DNA from: Streptomyces sp. NBC_01476
Lineage (GTDB): Bacteria; Actinomycetota; Actinomycetes; Streptomycetales; Streptomycetaceae
Reading direction: 5' to 3'
Length of the DNA: 64,000 bases
Assembly (NCBI RefSeq): GCF_036227265.1
Contig: NZ_CP109446.1
Coordinates: forward strand, 6,589,001-6,653,000
The position numbers and the translations under genes were made by a program. The notes below the pieces were generated by a model. That model did no database searches, was not told the DNA's origin, and saw only the letters and a list, made by a program, of their open reading frames with translations. Below are positions 33,671 through 42,522 of the stretch, one piece after another (position 1 is the stretch's first letter; every line of letters begins with the position of its first letter).

Positions 33671-34411
33671 TCAGCCGGCCGCCGGCGTCAGACCGGCGAG
33701 CAGGGCGGGCAGGGCCGTGCCGATGGGTTCGCGGATGAGCTCCGCGGCCAGCGCGTCGTAGGGCGTCGGCTCCGCGTTGACGATGATCAGACGGGCGCCG
33801 TTCTCGGCGGCGAGACCGGCCAGGGAGGCGGCGGGCTGGACGGCGAGCGTGGTGCCGACCGCCACGAAGATGTCGCTGTTCTTGGCGATGGCCACCGCGT
33901 CCGCCAGCACCCCGGGGTCGAGCCGCTGGCCGAACATCACCGTCGCGGCCTTCAGAACGCCGCCGCACGAGCGGCACCGGGGATCTTCCTCGCCGGCCGC
34001 CACCCGCTCCAGCGCCGCTGTCATCGGTCCGCGCTCGTGGCAGGCGGTGCACACCACCGACCGTGCGCTGCCGTGCAGTTCGAGGACCTTGCGCGGCGGC
34101 AGCCCGGCCAGCTGGTGGAGGCCGTCCACATTCTGCGTGATGACCCGCACCGGCACACCGGCCCGTTCCAGCCGCACGATCGCCTCGTGCGCCGCGTTCG
34201 GCCGTGCCTGCCACACCCGGGTGTCCTGCCGGACCCGCCAGGCCCTGCGCCTGATCTCCGGGTCGGCCATGTACACGTCGTAGGTGGCCAGTTTCTCCGC
34301 CGCCGGATCCTGGGTCCACACGCCCTTCGGTCCCCGGTAGTCGGGGATGCCGGAGTCGGTGGAGATCCCGGCGCCGGTCAGCAGCGCCACGAGGGGCTTG
34401 CGGGTGCTCAT
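33671..34411 (-). CDS. Sirtuin (NAD-dependent protein deacylase)
   Basis: A 246-residue SIR2 protein that removes acyl groups from lysines at the cost of NAD. The NAD pocket motifs are LTGAGISTDSGIPDYRGP and TQNVDGLHQLAG, with the catalytic His in LELHGSARSVVC. The zinc site has four Cys (CTAC and CRSC). The C-terminal VAVGTTLAVQPAASL and IIVNAEPTPYD are also typical. Sirtuins in this genus can regulate acyl-CoA synthetases. TACTCT at 34420-34425 lies 8 bases before the ATG, which suggests a leaderless message. Confidence 0.94.
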   Translation of the reverse strand: MSTRKPLVALLTGAGISTDSGIPDYRGPKGVWTQDPAAEKLATYDVYMADPEIRRRAWRVRQDTRVWQARPNAAHEAIVRLERAGVPVRVITQNVDGLHQLAGLPPRKVLELHGSARSVVCTACHERGPMTAALERVAAGEEDPRCRSCGGVLKAATVMFGQRLDPGVLADAVAIAKNSDIFVAVGTTLAVQPAASLAGLAAENGARLIIVNAEPTPYDALAAELIREPIGTALPALLAGLTPAAG

Positions 34412-34521
34412 GCGCCCCGAGAGTAGGGCGGCGGCGCCCCGGCGGCGAGCGGATTACGCCGGGGCGGGCCGGTCACCCGCGGCGGGCGGGGGCCGCACCC
34501 CCGCCCGGCCGCGTCAGTGGC

Positions 34522-34833
34522 TCAGTAGGCGGACGGCGGCGGACCGGCCGGCGCACCCTCAGGAGCGGCACCCTGCGGAACGCCCTGGCCGTACTGCACC
34601 TCGGAGAGCGCCTTCTTGATGGTGGTCTTGGCGAAGTAGCCGGCGCCGAAGAAGATGCACTCGACGACGTACCAGAACTTCTCGGCTCCGGTGAGAGTGG
34701 CGAGGCCGTACTCGCTCAGCGCCTTCTTCACCGGCACCTTCTGGAAATAGGCGGCGCCGAAGTAGATGCAGCCGAGGACGTACCAGAAGCGCTCCCACGT
34801 GGTCGTGGTGCCTCGGCCGAGAACCTGATTCAT
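34522..34833 (-). CDS. Small protein with two tandem FWYVxxCIxFGAxYF repeats
   Basis: A 103-residue protein I do not recognise. It consists of two copies of the same unit, each about 35 residues: one with RFWYVLGCIYFGAAYFQKVP and the next with KFWYVVECIFFGAGYFAKTT, each followed by KKALSE. A Pro/Gly/Ala-rich tail ends it. Each unit has one short aromatic hydrophobic helix with a central Cys, so the protein may sit in or on the membrane as a hairpin. The ATG at 34833 has an AAGGG site. The frame runs further upstream, but without a start context. Confidence 0.7.
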   Translation of the reverse strand: MNQVLGRGTTTTWERFWYVLGCIYFGAAYFQKVPVKKALSEYGLATLTGAEKFWYVVECIFFGAGYFAKTTIKKALSEVQYGQGVPQGAAPEGAPAGPPPSAY

Positions 34834-35092
34834 TACTTGCCCTTCGATGGACGGGGACGTCAAGTCGCTCTCCCGCAGGACGGATACGCACGTGTGCGGC
34901 ACGCGTCACCGACGTGGGGGAGAGAGACGTGAGCATAGGGGAAAGGATCACCCCCTTGTCACCGGATTCCAGGATTTTTGCCCGGAGCATTCTTGCCGCC
35001 CGGCCGGGGCCCGCATCAGCGCATCGCCGGCAACTCCCGTACCTCATGCACCACATCGGAGGCGGATCCCGGGTACGTGCCCAATGCGGCTC

Positions 35093-35593
35093 TCAACTCT
35101 CAGCGGCCGGGCGGCCGTTGACGAGTTCGGCGGTTCCGGTGCCGGCGCGCAGGGCGGCCAGCGCGGCCCGCACCCGGCGGGTGGCGCCCGGGGTGAGATA
35201 GCGCTCCAGGTCCTCCGGCGTGCTCAGCTCCCAGGAGTCCAGCTCCTCAACCTGCAGCCGGATCGCGGCCAGTTGCTCCTCGTCGAGGACGCCGCCGTCG
35301 TAGAGGTAACTGCTCAGCGCCGGACGTCCCGGGCCGACCACCCAGTCCACCGCGAGCAGCGCGCCGGGTGTGATGTCGAGCCCGATCTCCTCCAGCGTCT
35401 CGCGGTGGGCCGCCTGCCGGGGTGTCTCGCCCTCGTCCGACTCGATCGTGCCGCCGGGCAGCGTCCACGTACCGTCGTCGCGGTAGTTCGGCTCGACCAG
35501 CAGGACCCGGCCGTCGGCGGACCGGAAGAGGGTGTTCGCTCCGGCGAGGATCCTGGGCAGGCCGGCGAGGTACGTGGCGAAGTCGATGCTCAT
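35093..35593 (-). CDS. Nudix hydrolase
   Basis: A 166-residue Nudix-fold pyrophosphohydrolase. The Nudix box is recognisable as LPGGTIESDEGETPRQAAHR followed by ETLEEIGLD. It carries two extra residues between the GG and GE positions compared with the standard spacing. The surrounding beta-rich core (ADGRVLLVEPNYRDDGTW, LAVDWVVGPGRP) fits the family. The substrate may be a nucleotide or related diphosphate and cannot be told. TAGGTT (35601-35606 on this strand) lies 7 bases before the ATG, giving a probable leaderless start and deciding against the longer frame. Confidence 0.9.
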   Translation of the reverse strand: MSIDFATYLAGLPRILAGANTLFRSADGRVLLVEPNYRDDGTWTLPGGTIESDEGETPRQAAHRETLEEIGLDITPGALLAVDWVVGPGRPALSSYLYDGGVLDEEQLAAIRLQVEELDSWELSTPEDLERYLTPGATRRVRAALAALRAGTGTAELVNGRPAAES

Positions 35594-35600
35594 GGCACCC

Positions 35601-35606
35601 AACCTA
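35601..35606 (-). promoter_or_regulatory. -10 element of a leaderless promoter before the Nudix gene
   Basis: On the minus strand TAGGTT is followed by 7 bases and the ATG at 35593. No ribosome site is present. Confidence 0.45.
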
Positions 35607-35735
35607 CGGCGCGCCGGCTCCCCCGGGTGGCGGTAGCGCGGCGGTCGCGCCGGGACGCCGCCGTGGGCAGCCGGGCCGTGCCGGGATAAGGTCCCCAGTG
35701 GCGCGACGTTCCGATTTCTGCTGGGAGTGACAAAC

Positions 35736-36899
35736 GTGTCGGACGCTGCAGGACGATCAACGGCGCGCGTGCTGATCGCCGCGGACAAGTTCAAGGGTTC
35801 GCTGACCGCGGTCGAGGTGGCCGCCCATGTCGAGGCGGGGCTGCGCACGGTGGTGCCCGGGGTGACCGTGGAGTCCCTGCCGGTCGCCGACGGCGGTGAC
35901 GGCACGGTCGACGCCGCGGTCGCCGCCGGGTACGAGCGCCGCACGGTGCGGGTCACCGGGCCGCTCGGTGAGCCCGTCGAGGCCGCGTACGCGCTCCGCG
36001 GCACCACCGCGGTGGTGGAGATGGCCGAGGCGTCCGGGCTGCGGCACCTGCCGCCCGGCGTCTTCGCACCACTCGCCGCGACCACGTACGGCACCGGTGA
36101 GCTGCTGCGGGCCGCCCTCGACGCGGGCGCGCGGACGATCGTGCTCGGTGTCGGCGGCAGCGCCACCAACGACGGTGGCGCGGGCATGCTGAACGCCCTC
36201 GGTGCCCGGCTGCTCGACGCCCAGGGTGTGCCCGTGGCTCCCGGCGGCGGCCCATTGGCCACGCTGGTGACGGCCGACCTCACCGACCTCGACCCGCGGC
36301 TCGCTGAGACCTCGGTGGTGCTCGCCAGTGACGTCGACAACCCGCTGCTCGGCGCGAAGGGGGCCGCGGCGGTCTACGGGCCGCAGAAGGGCGCGTCCCC
36401 GCAGGACGTGGCCACGCTGGACGCCGCGCTCGGCATCTACGTCGAGGCGCTGACCGCGGCGGTCGGGCCCGCCGCGGCCGCCGCCGCGCAGGCGCCGGGG
36501 GCCGGGGCGGCCGGCGGCATCGGCTACGGCGCGCTGGTCGGGCTCGGCGCGGTCTTCAGGGCCGGCATCGACGTCATGCTCGACGTGCTGGGCTTCGAGG
36601 ACGCGCTCACCCGCGCGGACCTGGTCATCACCGGCGAGGGTTCCCTCGACGAGCAGACCCTGCACGGGAAGGCGCCGGCCGGCGTCGCCCAGGCGGCGCG
36701 GGCCCGCGGTATCGACGTGGTGGCGGTCTGCGGCCGTCTGGCGCTCCCGCCGGCGGCTCTCGGCGCGGCCGGGATCCGCCGTGCGTACGCCATCGCCGCG
36801 ATCGAGCCGGACGTCTCCCGCAGCATGGCCGGGGCAGGACCGCTGCTGGAGCGGGTGGCGGCGGACCTCGCGCGGGACTTTCTCCTCCCCGCGCGGTGA
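35736..36899 (+). CDS. Glycerate kinase
   Basis: A 387-residue glycerate 2-kinase of the GlxK/GarK type, which phosphorylates D-glycerate from glyoxylate or sugar acid breakdown into lower glycolysis. Signatures are ADKFKGSLTAVEVAAHV at the N-terminus, VADGGDGTVDA, ILGVGGSATNDGGAGML-like text near residue 130, LASDVDNPLLGAKGAA and the C-terminal ITGEGSLDEQTLHGKAP. I chose GTG at 35736 because GGGAGTGA precedes it by 6 bases. A GTG at 35727 is possible. It ends at a strong hairpin. Confidence 0.93.
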   Translation: MSDAAGRSTARVLIAADKFKGSLTAVEVAAHVEAGLRTVVPGVTVESLPVADGGDGTVDAAVAAGYERRTVRVTGPLGEPVEAAYALRGTTAVVEMAEASGLRHLPPGVFAPLAATTYGTGELLRAALDAGARTIVLGVGGSATNDGGAGMLNALGARLLDAQGVPVAPGGGPLATLVTADLTDLDPRLAETSVVLASDVDNPLLGAKGAAAVYGPQKGASPQDVATLDAALGIYVEALTAAVGPAAAAAAQAPGAGAAGGIGYGALVGLGAVFRAGIDVMLDVLGFEDALTRADLVITGEGSLDEQTLHGKAPAGVAQAARARGIDVVAVCGRLALPPAALGAAGIRRAYAIAAIEPDVSRSMAGAGPLLERVAADLARDFLLPAR

Positions 36900-36917
36900 C
36901 CCGCGCCGGGACATCAG

Positions 36918-36959
36918 AAGGCCCCGGGTTCCCGTCCTGGAACGGAACCCCGGGGCCTT
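36918..36959 (+). terminator. Hairpin terminator between glycerate kinase and pssA
   Basis: A 15-16 base stem with one bulged base. The arms begin AAGGCCCCGGG and end CCCCGGGGCCTT, followed by T-rich sequence on both strands. It lies between convergent genes and can work in both directions. Confidence 0.75.
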
Positions 36960-36972
36960 TCCGCGTGCGGTG

Positions 36973-37866
36973 TCAGCGGGCCACGCCGGCCCGCGCCTCG
37001 CGCCGGTTGGCGCGGATCGTGTTGACCCGGCGGGTGGTCGCGAAGCAGGGGATGACGCCGGCCGCGATGCACTGCAGGGCGCAGCCCGCCTGGAGCAGCG
37101 CGTGGCCGCCGGGGACGCCGAGCGTCCACGCGGCCAGGCACGCCATGCTGACCAGGGTCCAGCCGAAGGTGATCAGAGCCAGTCGCCCGCGCGGCTTGGG
37201 GTACTCGACGCGGCTGACCATCAGCCACGCCACCCCGACGATCCCGATCACCGTCGGGATGAACGGCAGCTCCAGCAGGACCAGCGACACCACGGTCATC
37301 GCCCCGAAGGGACTGGGCATGCCCTGGAAGACGCCGTCCCGCAGCGTGGTGCAGGAGAAGCGGGCGAGGCGCAGCACCACCGCGAGCACGACCATCACCG
37401 CGGCGAGCGCCGCGACTTTGCCATGGGCGTCGTCCGAGATCAGGCCCCAGACGACGACGAAGTAGGCCGGCGCGAGACCGAAGCTGATCAGGTCGGAGAG
37501 GTTGTCCAGCTCCGCGCCCATCGCCGAACTGCGCAGCTTGCGCGCCACCAGCCCGTCGAAGAGGTCGAAGACCGACGCGAGCAGCATCAGCGTGACCGCG
37601 TTCGCCGCGCTGTGCTTGGACATCGCGCCGTCGCTGGTGCCCATCAGGTGCGGGACGAGCACCCCGGTGGTGGTGAAGTACACGGCCATGAAGCCGCAGA
37701 TCGCGTTGCCGAGGGTGAGCGCGTCCGCGATGGACAGCCGGGTGGACAGCGGCAGGTCGCCCACCTCGTGCTCCAGCTCGCTCACCCAGGAGGACGACGA
37801 GGCGGCGGTGGACCCGCCGGGCGCCGGGGGCGCCGAGGACTGAGTGTCGGGCTCAAGCACGGTCAA
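36973..37866 (-). CDS. pssA: CDP-diacylglycerol-serine O-phosphatidyltransferase
   Basis: A 297-residue membrane enzyme that makes phosphatidylserine from CDP-diacylglycerol and serine. The CDP-alcohol phosphotransferase motif is exact: DGLVAR, eight residues, G, three residues, D, three residues, D (around residue 103 onward). About eight hydrophobic helices follow a Ser/Pro-rich N-terminus. Its start overlaps the end of psd by 14 bases, so the two steps to phosphatidylethanolamine are made together. Length and layout match the class II enzymes of actinobacteria. Confidence 0.93.
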   Translation of the reverse strand: MTVLEPDTQSSAPPAPGGSTAASSSSWVSELEHEVGDLPLSTRLSIADALTLGNAICGFMAVYFTTTGVLVPHLMGTSDGAMSKHSAANAVTLMLLASVFDLFDGLVARKLRSSAMGAELDNLSDLISFGLAPAYFVVVWGLISDDAHGKVAALAAVMVVLAVVLRLARFSCTTLRDGVFQGMPSPFGAMTVVSLVLLELPFIPTVIGIVGVAWLMVSRVEYPKPRGRLALITFGWTLVSMACLAAWTLGVPGGHALLQAGCALQCIAAGVIPCFATTRRVNTIRANRREARAGVAR

Positions 37867-38500
37867 GGCGAGTCACCCCAGCCGTGGTGGTCTGCCCGAC
37901 CTCGACAGCGGGCTCGATGCCCTCGGGGAGATACACGTCCACCCGGGAGCCGAAGCGGATCAGCCCGATCCTGTCCCCCTGCTCGACCTTGCAGCCCCGC
38001 GGCACGTACGGCACGATCCGCCGCGCCACCGCGCCGGCGATCTGGACCACCTCGATGTCACCGAGTTCGGTGTCGAAGTGCCAGATCACCCGCTCGTTGT
38101 GCTCGCTCTCCTTGTTGAACGCCGGTACGTATCCGCCGGGGATGTGCTCGACGGAGGTGACCGTGCCGGCCAGCGGGGCCCGGTTCACATGGACGTTCAG
38201 CGGGCTCATGAAGATGGCGACGCGGGTGCGTCCGTCCTTCCACGGCATGATGCTCTGCACCACACCGTCGGCCGGGGAGATCACCCGGCCCTCGGTGATC
38301 TCCCGCTCGGGATCGCGGAAGAACCACAGCATGCCGGCCGCGAGGGCGGTGGCTGGGACGGCCACGGTCGCCCAGCGGCCGGAGCGGCGGGCCCGGGTGA
38401 GCGAGAGCGCTGCGGTGGCCACGGTCGGGAGGAGCCACGGCGACGCTCCGCGCGCGAGGCGGACCCGGCCGCGTGGTGCAGAGGAATGGCTGTGGGGCAT
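37853..38500 (-). CDS. psd: Phosphatidylserine decarboxylase (short, archaeal-type)
   Basis: A 215-residue decarboxylase that turns phosphatidylserine into phosphatidylethanolamine. An N-terminal hydrophobic segment (VAVPATALAAGMLWFF) anchors it. Core blocks are VISPADGVVQSIMPW, FMSPLNVHVNRAPLAG and PGGYVPAFNKESEHNER. The self-cleavage site is RFGSRVDVYLP, where the Ser becomes the pyruvoyl group. This is the FGS form of the short enzymes rather than LGST. A GAAGG site supports the ATG at 38500. It is the first gene of the psd-pssA pair. Confidence 0.93.
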   Translation of the reverse strand: MPHSHSSAPRGRVRLARGASPWLLPTVATAALSLTRARRSGRWATVAVPATALAAGMLWFFRDPEREITEGRVISPADGVVQSIMPWKDGRTRVAIFMSPLNVHVNRAPLAGTVTSVEHIPGGYVPAFNKESEHNERVIWHFDTELGDIEVVQIAGAVARRIVPYVPRGCKVEQGDRIGLIRFGSRVDVYLPEGIEPAVEVGQTTTAGVTRLDRA

Positions 38501-38715
38501 GGAAGACCTTCGTAGCGGAGGATGCCGCGAATTGCTTCAAGGGGACGGCGGCTTTGGTCGATGGTATCGGCTGACACGGGCAACTCGGCAAGCTGGAGGG
38601 CGAGTCGATGGCTGGTTCCGGTGGCACGGCCGATGACACAGTGTGACCTTTGACGGGGATTCGCCTCCGGAAAACAGTGGCAAATACGGACAAATCTCTT
38701 CATGGTCCGCCCGGC
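38501..38715. other. Promoter region of psd-pssA
   Basis: About 215 bases with lower G+C than the neighbours, lying between the end of the ethylmalonyl-CoA cluster and psd. On the minus strand a TTGCCG...TACCAT pair is a possible promoter. No gene is visible. Confidence 0.4.
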
Positions 38716-39930
38716 TCAGCTCTGGATGCGGTACTCCTCCAGCAGCCGCCTGCCGATGATCATTTTCTGGATCTCGGCGGTTCCCTCGCCGATCAGCAGC
38801 ATCGGCGCCTCCCGGTAGAGCCGCTCGATCTCGTACTCCTTGGAGAAGCCGTAGCCGCCGTGGATGCGGAAGGCGTCCTCGACGACCTCCTTGCAGTACT
38901 CGGCGGCCAGGTACTTCGCCATCCCGGCCTCCAGGTCGTTGCGCTGCCCGGAGTCCTTCTTGCGGGCCGCGCTGACCATCAGCTGGTGCGCGGCCTCCAC
39001 CTTGGTGGCCATCTCGGCCAGCTTGAACTGGATCGCCTGGTGCTCGGCGATCTGCTTGCCGAAGGTGTGGCGCTGCTGTGCGTAGGAGATGCCCAGTTCG
39101 AAGGCGCGCCGGGCCACCCCGCAGCCGCGGGCGGCCACATTGACCCGGCCGACCTCGACACCGTCCATCATCTGGTAGAAACCCCGGCCGCTCGCCTCGC
39201 CGAGCACCCGGTCCGCCGGAACCCGTACGTCCTGCAGCACCAGCTCGGTGGTGTCGACGCCCTTGTAGCCCATCTTCTCGATCTTCCCCGGCACGGTCAG
39301 CCCGGAGACCTTCGGATTCGGCCCGAAACCCGGCTCCTTCTCGATCAGGAAGGTCGTCATGGACTTGTGCGGGGCGGCGTCGGCGGGCTGTCCCTCGTCG
39401 GTCCGGCAGAGCACCGCCACCAGGTTGGAGGTGCCGCCGTTGGTCAGCCACATCTTCTGGCCGTTGATCACATACGCGTCGCCCTCCCGCACCGCCCTGG
39501 TGCGGATCGCCCCGACGTCCGAGCCGAGTCCGGGCTCCGACATCGAGAACGCGCCGCGCACCTCCCCGGTCGCCATCCGCGGCAGGAAATACTGCTTCTG
39601 CTCCTCGGTGCCGTGCTGTTTGATCATGTACGCGACGATGAAATGCGTATTGATGATGCCCGACACACTCATCCAGCCGCGGGCGATCTCCTCCACGGTG
39701 AGCGCGTACGTCAGCAGCGACTCCCCGAGGCCGCCGTACTCCTCGGGAATCATCAGCCCGAAGATCCCGAGGTCTTTGAGACCCTCGACGATCTGCGACG
39801 GATACTCGTCGCGGTGTTCGAGTTCGGTGGCGACCGGCAGGATCTCCTTGTCCACGAAGGAGCGGACGGTGGCGAGGATCTCCTGCTGGATGTCGGTGAG
39901 ACCGTCGGTCTGCGCGAGCCGGTTGGCCAT
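38716..39930 (-). CDS. Acyl-CoA dehydrogenase, probable methylsuccinyl-CoA dehydrogenase
   Basis: A 404-residue flavin acyl-CoA dehydrogenase. Standard blocks are FGLMIPEEYGGLG, AFSMSEPGLGSDVGAI, WLTNGGTSNLVAVL, the signature RHTFGKQIAEHQAIQFKLAE and RIHGGYGFSKEYEIERLYRE, with the catalytic Glu in the IGEGTAEIQK turn. As the last gene of a run with ccr, ecm and a MaoC hydratase, the likely substrate is (2S)-methylsuccinyl-CoA, oxidised to mesaconyl-CoA in the ethylmalonyl-CoA pathway. One base separates it from the MaoC gene. The substrate is inferred from context. Confidence 0.9.
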   Translation of the reverse strand: MANRLAQTDGLTDIQQEILATVRSFVDKEILPVATELEHRDEYPSQIVEGLKDLGIFGLMIPEEYGGLGESLLTYALTVEEIARGWMSVSGIINTHFIVAYMIKQHGTEEQKQYFLPRMATGEVRGAFSMSEPGLGSDVGAIRTRAVREGDAYVINGQKMWLTNGGTSNLVAVLCRTDEGQPADAAPHKSMTTFLIEKEPGFGPNPKVSGLTVPGKIEKMGYKGVDTTELVLQDVRVPADRVLGEASGRGFYQMMDGVEVGRVNVAARGCGVARRAFELGISYAQQRHTFGKQIAEHQAIQFKLAEMATKVEAAHQLMVSAARKKDSGQRNDLEAGMAKYLAAEYCKEVVEDAFRIHGGYGFSKEYEIERLYREAPMLLIGEGTAEIQKMIIGRRLLEEYRIQS

Positions 39931-39931
39931 C

Positions 39932-40477
39932 TCAGTTCCCTCCCGGGGAAGCCTGCGCGGCCGCCGCGTCGGCAGCCGGCCGCGGGCGGCCGGGCTGCTC
40001 CCCGCCGCGCTGCTCGATGTACGCGGCGGTCGGCACCATCACCTTGCGGCGGAAGACGCAGACCAGCGTGCCGTCCTGGTTGTAGCCGCGGGTCTCCACC
40101 TGCACGATGCCGCGGTCGTCCTTCGACTTCGACGGCCGCTTGTCCAGCACCGTCGTCTCGCCGTAGACCGTGTCGCCGTGGAAGGTCGGCGCCACGTGCC
40201 GCAGCGACTCGACCTCCAGATTGGCGATGGCCTTGCCGGAGACATCCGGCACCGACATGCCGAGCAGCAGTGAGTACACATAGTTGCCCACGACGACGTT
40301 ACGGCCGAAGTCCGTTGTCTTTCCCGCGTAGTTGGCGTCGAGGTGGAGCGGGTGGTGATTCATGGTGAGGAGGCAGAAGAGATGGTCGTCGTACTCCGTG
40401 ACCGTCTTTCCCGGCCAGTGTTTGTACACCGCACCGATCTCGAATTCCTCATAGGTGCGCCCGAACCGCACAGTCAT
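39932..40477 (-). CDS. MaoC-family hydratase, probable mesaconyl-CoA hydratase
   Basis: A 181-residue hotdog-fold hydratase. The active-site region FCLLTMNHHPLHLDANYAG has the Asp/His pair of MaoC enzymes (the usual D-x4-H pattern is read here as NHHPLHLD), followed by GRNVVVGNYVYSLLLGMS and a beta-rich half (VESLRHVAPTFHGDTVYGET). An Ala/Pro-rich tail ends it. In the ethylmalonyl-CoA pathway this enzyme hydrates mesaconyl-CoA to beta-methylmalyl-CoA. Its ATG overlaps the ecm stop and it lies one base before the dehydrogenase gene. Confidence 0.87.
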   Translation of the reverse strand: MTVRFGRTYEEFEIGAVYKHWPGKTVTEYDDHLFCLLTMNHHPLHLDANYAGKTTDFGRNVVVGNYVYSLLLGMSVPDVSGKAIANLEVESLRHVAPTFHGDTVYGETTVLDKRPSKSKDDRGIVQVETRGYNQDGTLVCVFRRKVMVPTAAYIEQRGGEQPGRPRPAADAAAAQASPGGN

Positions 40478-42522
40478 ACCTCCAGCTTGTTCGCGAGCCG
40501 GATCTCGTCCACGATCCGGCCGATGATCCCGGTGATACCGAAGTCCTTCGGGGTGAAGACCGCTGCCACACCGGCGGCCCGCAACTCCTTGGCGTCCGCC
40601 GCCGGAATGATCCCGCCGACCACCACCGGGATGTCGTCCACCCCGGCCCGGCGCAGCCGCGCCAGCACATCGGGCACCAGCGCGGCATGCGACCCCGACA
40701 GGATCGACAGACCCACGCAGTGCACGTCCTCGGCGACCGCCGCCGACACGATCTGCTCCGGTGTCAGCCTGATGCCTTGGTAGACCACCTCGAAACCGGC
40801 GTCCCTCGCACGTACCGCGATCTGCTCGGCGCCGTTGGAGTGCCCGTCGAGACCCGGCTTGCCGACCAGCAGCCGCAGCCGCCCGCCGCCCAGCTCCGCC
40901 GCGGTCTCGGCGACCCTGCCGCGTACCGCCGCCAGTTCGCTGCCGGGCTCGGCGGCCACCGCGACCGGCGCCGCGCTCACCCCGGTCGGCGCCCGGAACT
41001 CGCCGAAGACCTCCCGCAGCGCCCCGGACCACTCCCCGGTGGTGACACCCGCCCGCGCGCACTCCACGCTCGCGGGCATCAGATTCTCCGGGCCGGCCGC
41101 CGCCGACCGCAGCGCGGCGAGCGCCTTCTGCGCCCGTTCCTCGTCACGACCGCTCCGCCACTCCTCCAGCGCGGCCACCACCCGGGCCTCGTCCGCCGGG
41201 TCAACGGTCATGATCGCGGCAGCCGGATCGGCGGTCAGCGGACTGGGTTCGGTGGACTCGTAGCAGTTCACCCCGACGATCTTCTCCGCCCCGGACTCGA
41301 TCCGGGCCCGCCGCCGGGCGTGCGAGGAGACCAGCTCCGACTTCAGATAGCCGGACTCCACCGCGGCCATCGCGCCGCCCAGCTCCTGGATGTGCTCGAT
41401 CTCCGTGGTCGCCTGCCCCACGAGTTCGGCCACCTTCGCCTCGATCACGCTGCTCCCGGCGAAGATGTCCTCGTACTCCAGCAGGTCGCTCTCGTGCGCC
41501 AGCACCTGCTGGATGCGCAGGCTCCACTGCTGGTCCCACGGCCTGGGCAGTCCCAACGCCTCGTTCCACGCCGGGAGTTGTACCGCCCGGGCGCGGGCGT
41601 CCTTGGAGAGCGTGACGGCCAGCATCTCCAGCACGATCCGCTGCACGTTGTTCTCCGGCTGCGCCTCGGTCAGGCCGAGCGAGTTGACCTGCACGCCGTA
41701 GCGGAATCGGCGCTGCCTGGCGTCGAGGATGCCGTACCGCCGGCGGGTGATGGTGTCCCAGATCTCGCCGAAGGCGCGCATCTTGCACATCTCCTCGACG
41801 AACCGCACCCCGGCGTTCACGAAGAAGGAGATCCGCGCGACGACCTCCCCGCGCCGGTCGAGCGGCACCTGCCCGGAGGAGAACACCGCGTCCAGCACGG
41901 CGATGGCGGTGGACATCGCGTAGGCGATCTCCTGCACCGGAGTGGCCCCGGCCTCCTGCAGGTGGTAGCTGCAGATGTTGATCGGGTTCCACTTGGGGAT
42001 GTTGTTCACGGTGTACGTGATCATGTCGGTGGTCAGCCGCAGCGACGGCGCCGGCGGGAAGACGTGCGTTCCCCGGGAGAGGTACTCCTTGACGATGTCG
42101 TTCTGCGTCGTGCCCTGGAGCGCGGTGATGTCGGCGCCCTGTTCCTCGGCGACCACCTGGTAGAGGGCCAGCAGCCACATCGCGGTGGCGTTGATCGTCA
42201 TCGAGGTGTTCGTCCGGTCCAGCGGGATGTCCTGGAAGAGCCGCCGCATGTCGCCGAGATGGGCCACCGGTACGCCCACCCTGCCCACCTCGCCGCGGGC
42301 CAGCACGTGGTCCGGGTCGTAGCCGGTCTGCGTGGGCAGGTCGAAGGCCACCGACAGGCCGGTCTGCCCCTTGGCGAGGTTGCGCCGGTAGAGCTCGTTG
42401 GACGCCTCCGCGGTGGAGTGCCCGGCGTAGGTGCGCATCAGCCACGGCCGGTCCCGCTCCCGGCGCGCCGCCGCCGGCCGGCCGGCCCCGGCCGCCTCGT
42501 CGACTCCCTGACGGCCCGTCAT
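40474..42522 (-). CDS. ecm: Ethylmalonyl-CoA mutase (B12-dependent, MeaA-like)
   Basis: A 682-residue single-chain acyl-CoA mutase that turns (2R)-ethylmalonyl-CoA into (2S)-methylsuccinyl-CoA. The substrate barrel has SVAFDLPTQTGYDPDHVLA, TSMTINATAMWLLALY and GTTQNDIVKEYLSRGTHVFP. The C-terminal cobalamin domain has the lower-ligand motif DGHSNGAEQ, then SILSGSH and VVVGGIIP. The ATG at 42522 overlaps the ccr stop (ATGA). The length fits MeaA/Ecm and is close to methylmalonyl-CoA mutase large chains, but the partner genes favour Ecm. Confidence 0.94.
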   Translation of the reverse strand: MTGRQGVDEAAGAGRPAAARRERDRPWLMRTYAGHSTAEASNELYRRNLAKGQTGLSVAFDLPTQTGYDPDHVLARGEVGRVGVPVAHLGDMRRLFQDIPLDRTNTSMTINATAMWLLALYQVVAEEQGADITALQGTTQNDIVKEYLSRGTHVFPPAPSLRLTTDMITYTVNNIPKWNPINICSYHLQEAGATPVQEIAYAMSTAIAVLDAVFSSGQVPLDRRGEVVARISFFVNAGVRFVEEMCKMRAFGEIWDTITRRRYGILDARQRRFRYGVQVNSLGLTEAQPENNVQRIVLEMLAVTLSKDARARAVQLPAWNEALGLPRPWDQQWSLRIQQVLAHESDLLEYEDIFAGSSVIEAKVAELVGQATTEIEHIQELGGAMAAVESGYLKSELVSSHARRRARIESGAEKIVGVNCYESTEPSPLTADPAAAIMTVDPADEARVVAALEEWRSGRDEERAQKALAALRSAAAGPENLMPASVECARAGVTTGEWSGALREVFGEFRAPTGVSAAPVAVAAEPGSELAAVRGRVAETAAELGGGRLRLLVGKPGLDGHSNGAEQIAVRARDAGFEVVYQGIRLTPEQIVSAAVAEDVHCVGLSILSGSHAALVPDVLARLRRAGVDDIPVVVGGIIPAADAKELRAAGVAAVFTPKDFGITGIIGRIVDEIRLANKLEV

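Noticed and set aside
34914..35201. A small plus-strand frame of 95 codons upstream of the Nudix region
   Set aside because: It has no family motif and overlaps the end of the Nudix gene in antisense. Coding bias is poor.
38281..38703. A minus-strand frame overlapping psd in another phase
   Set aside because: psd is certain, and the other phase has no motif and only an incidental ATG.
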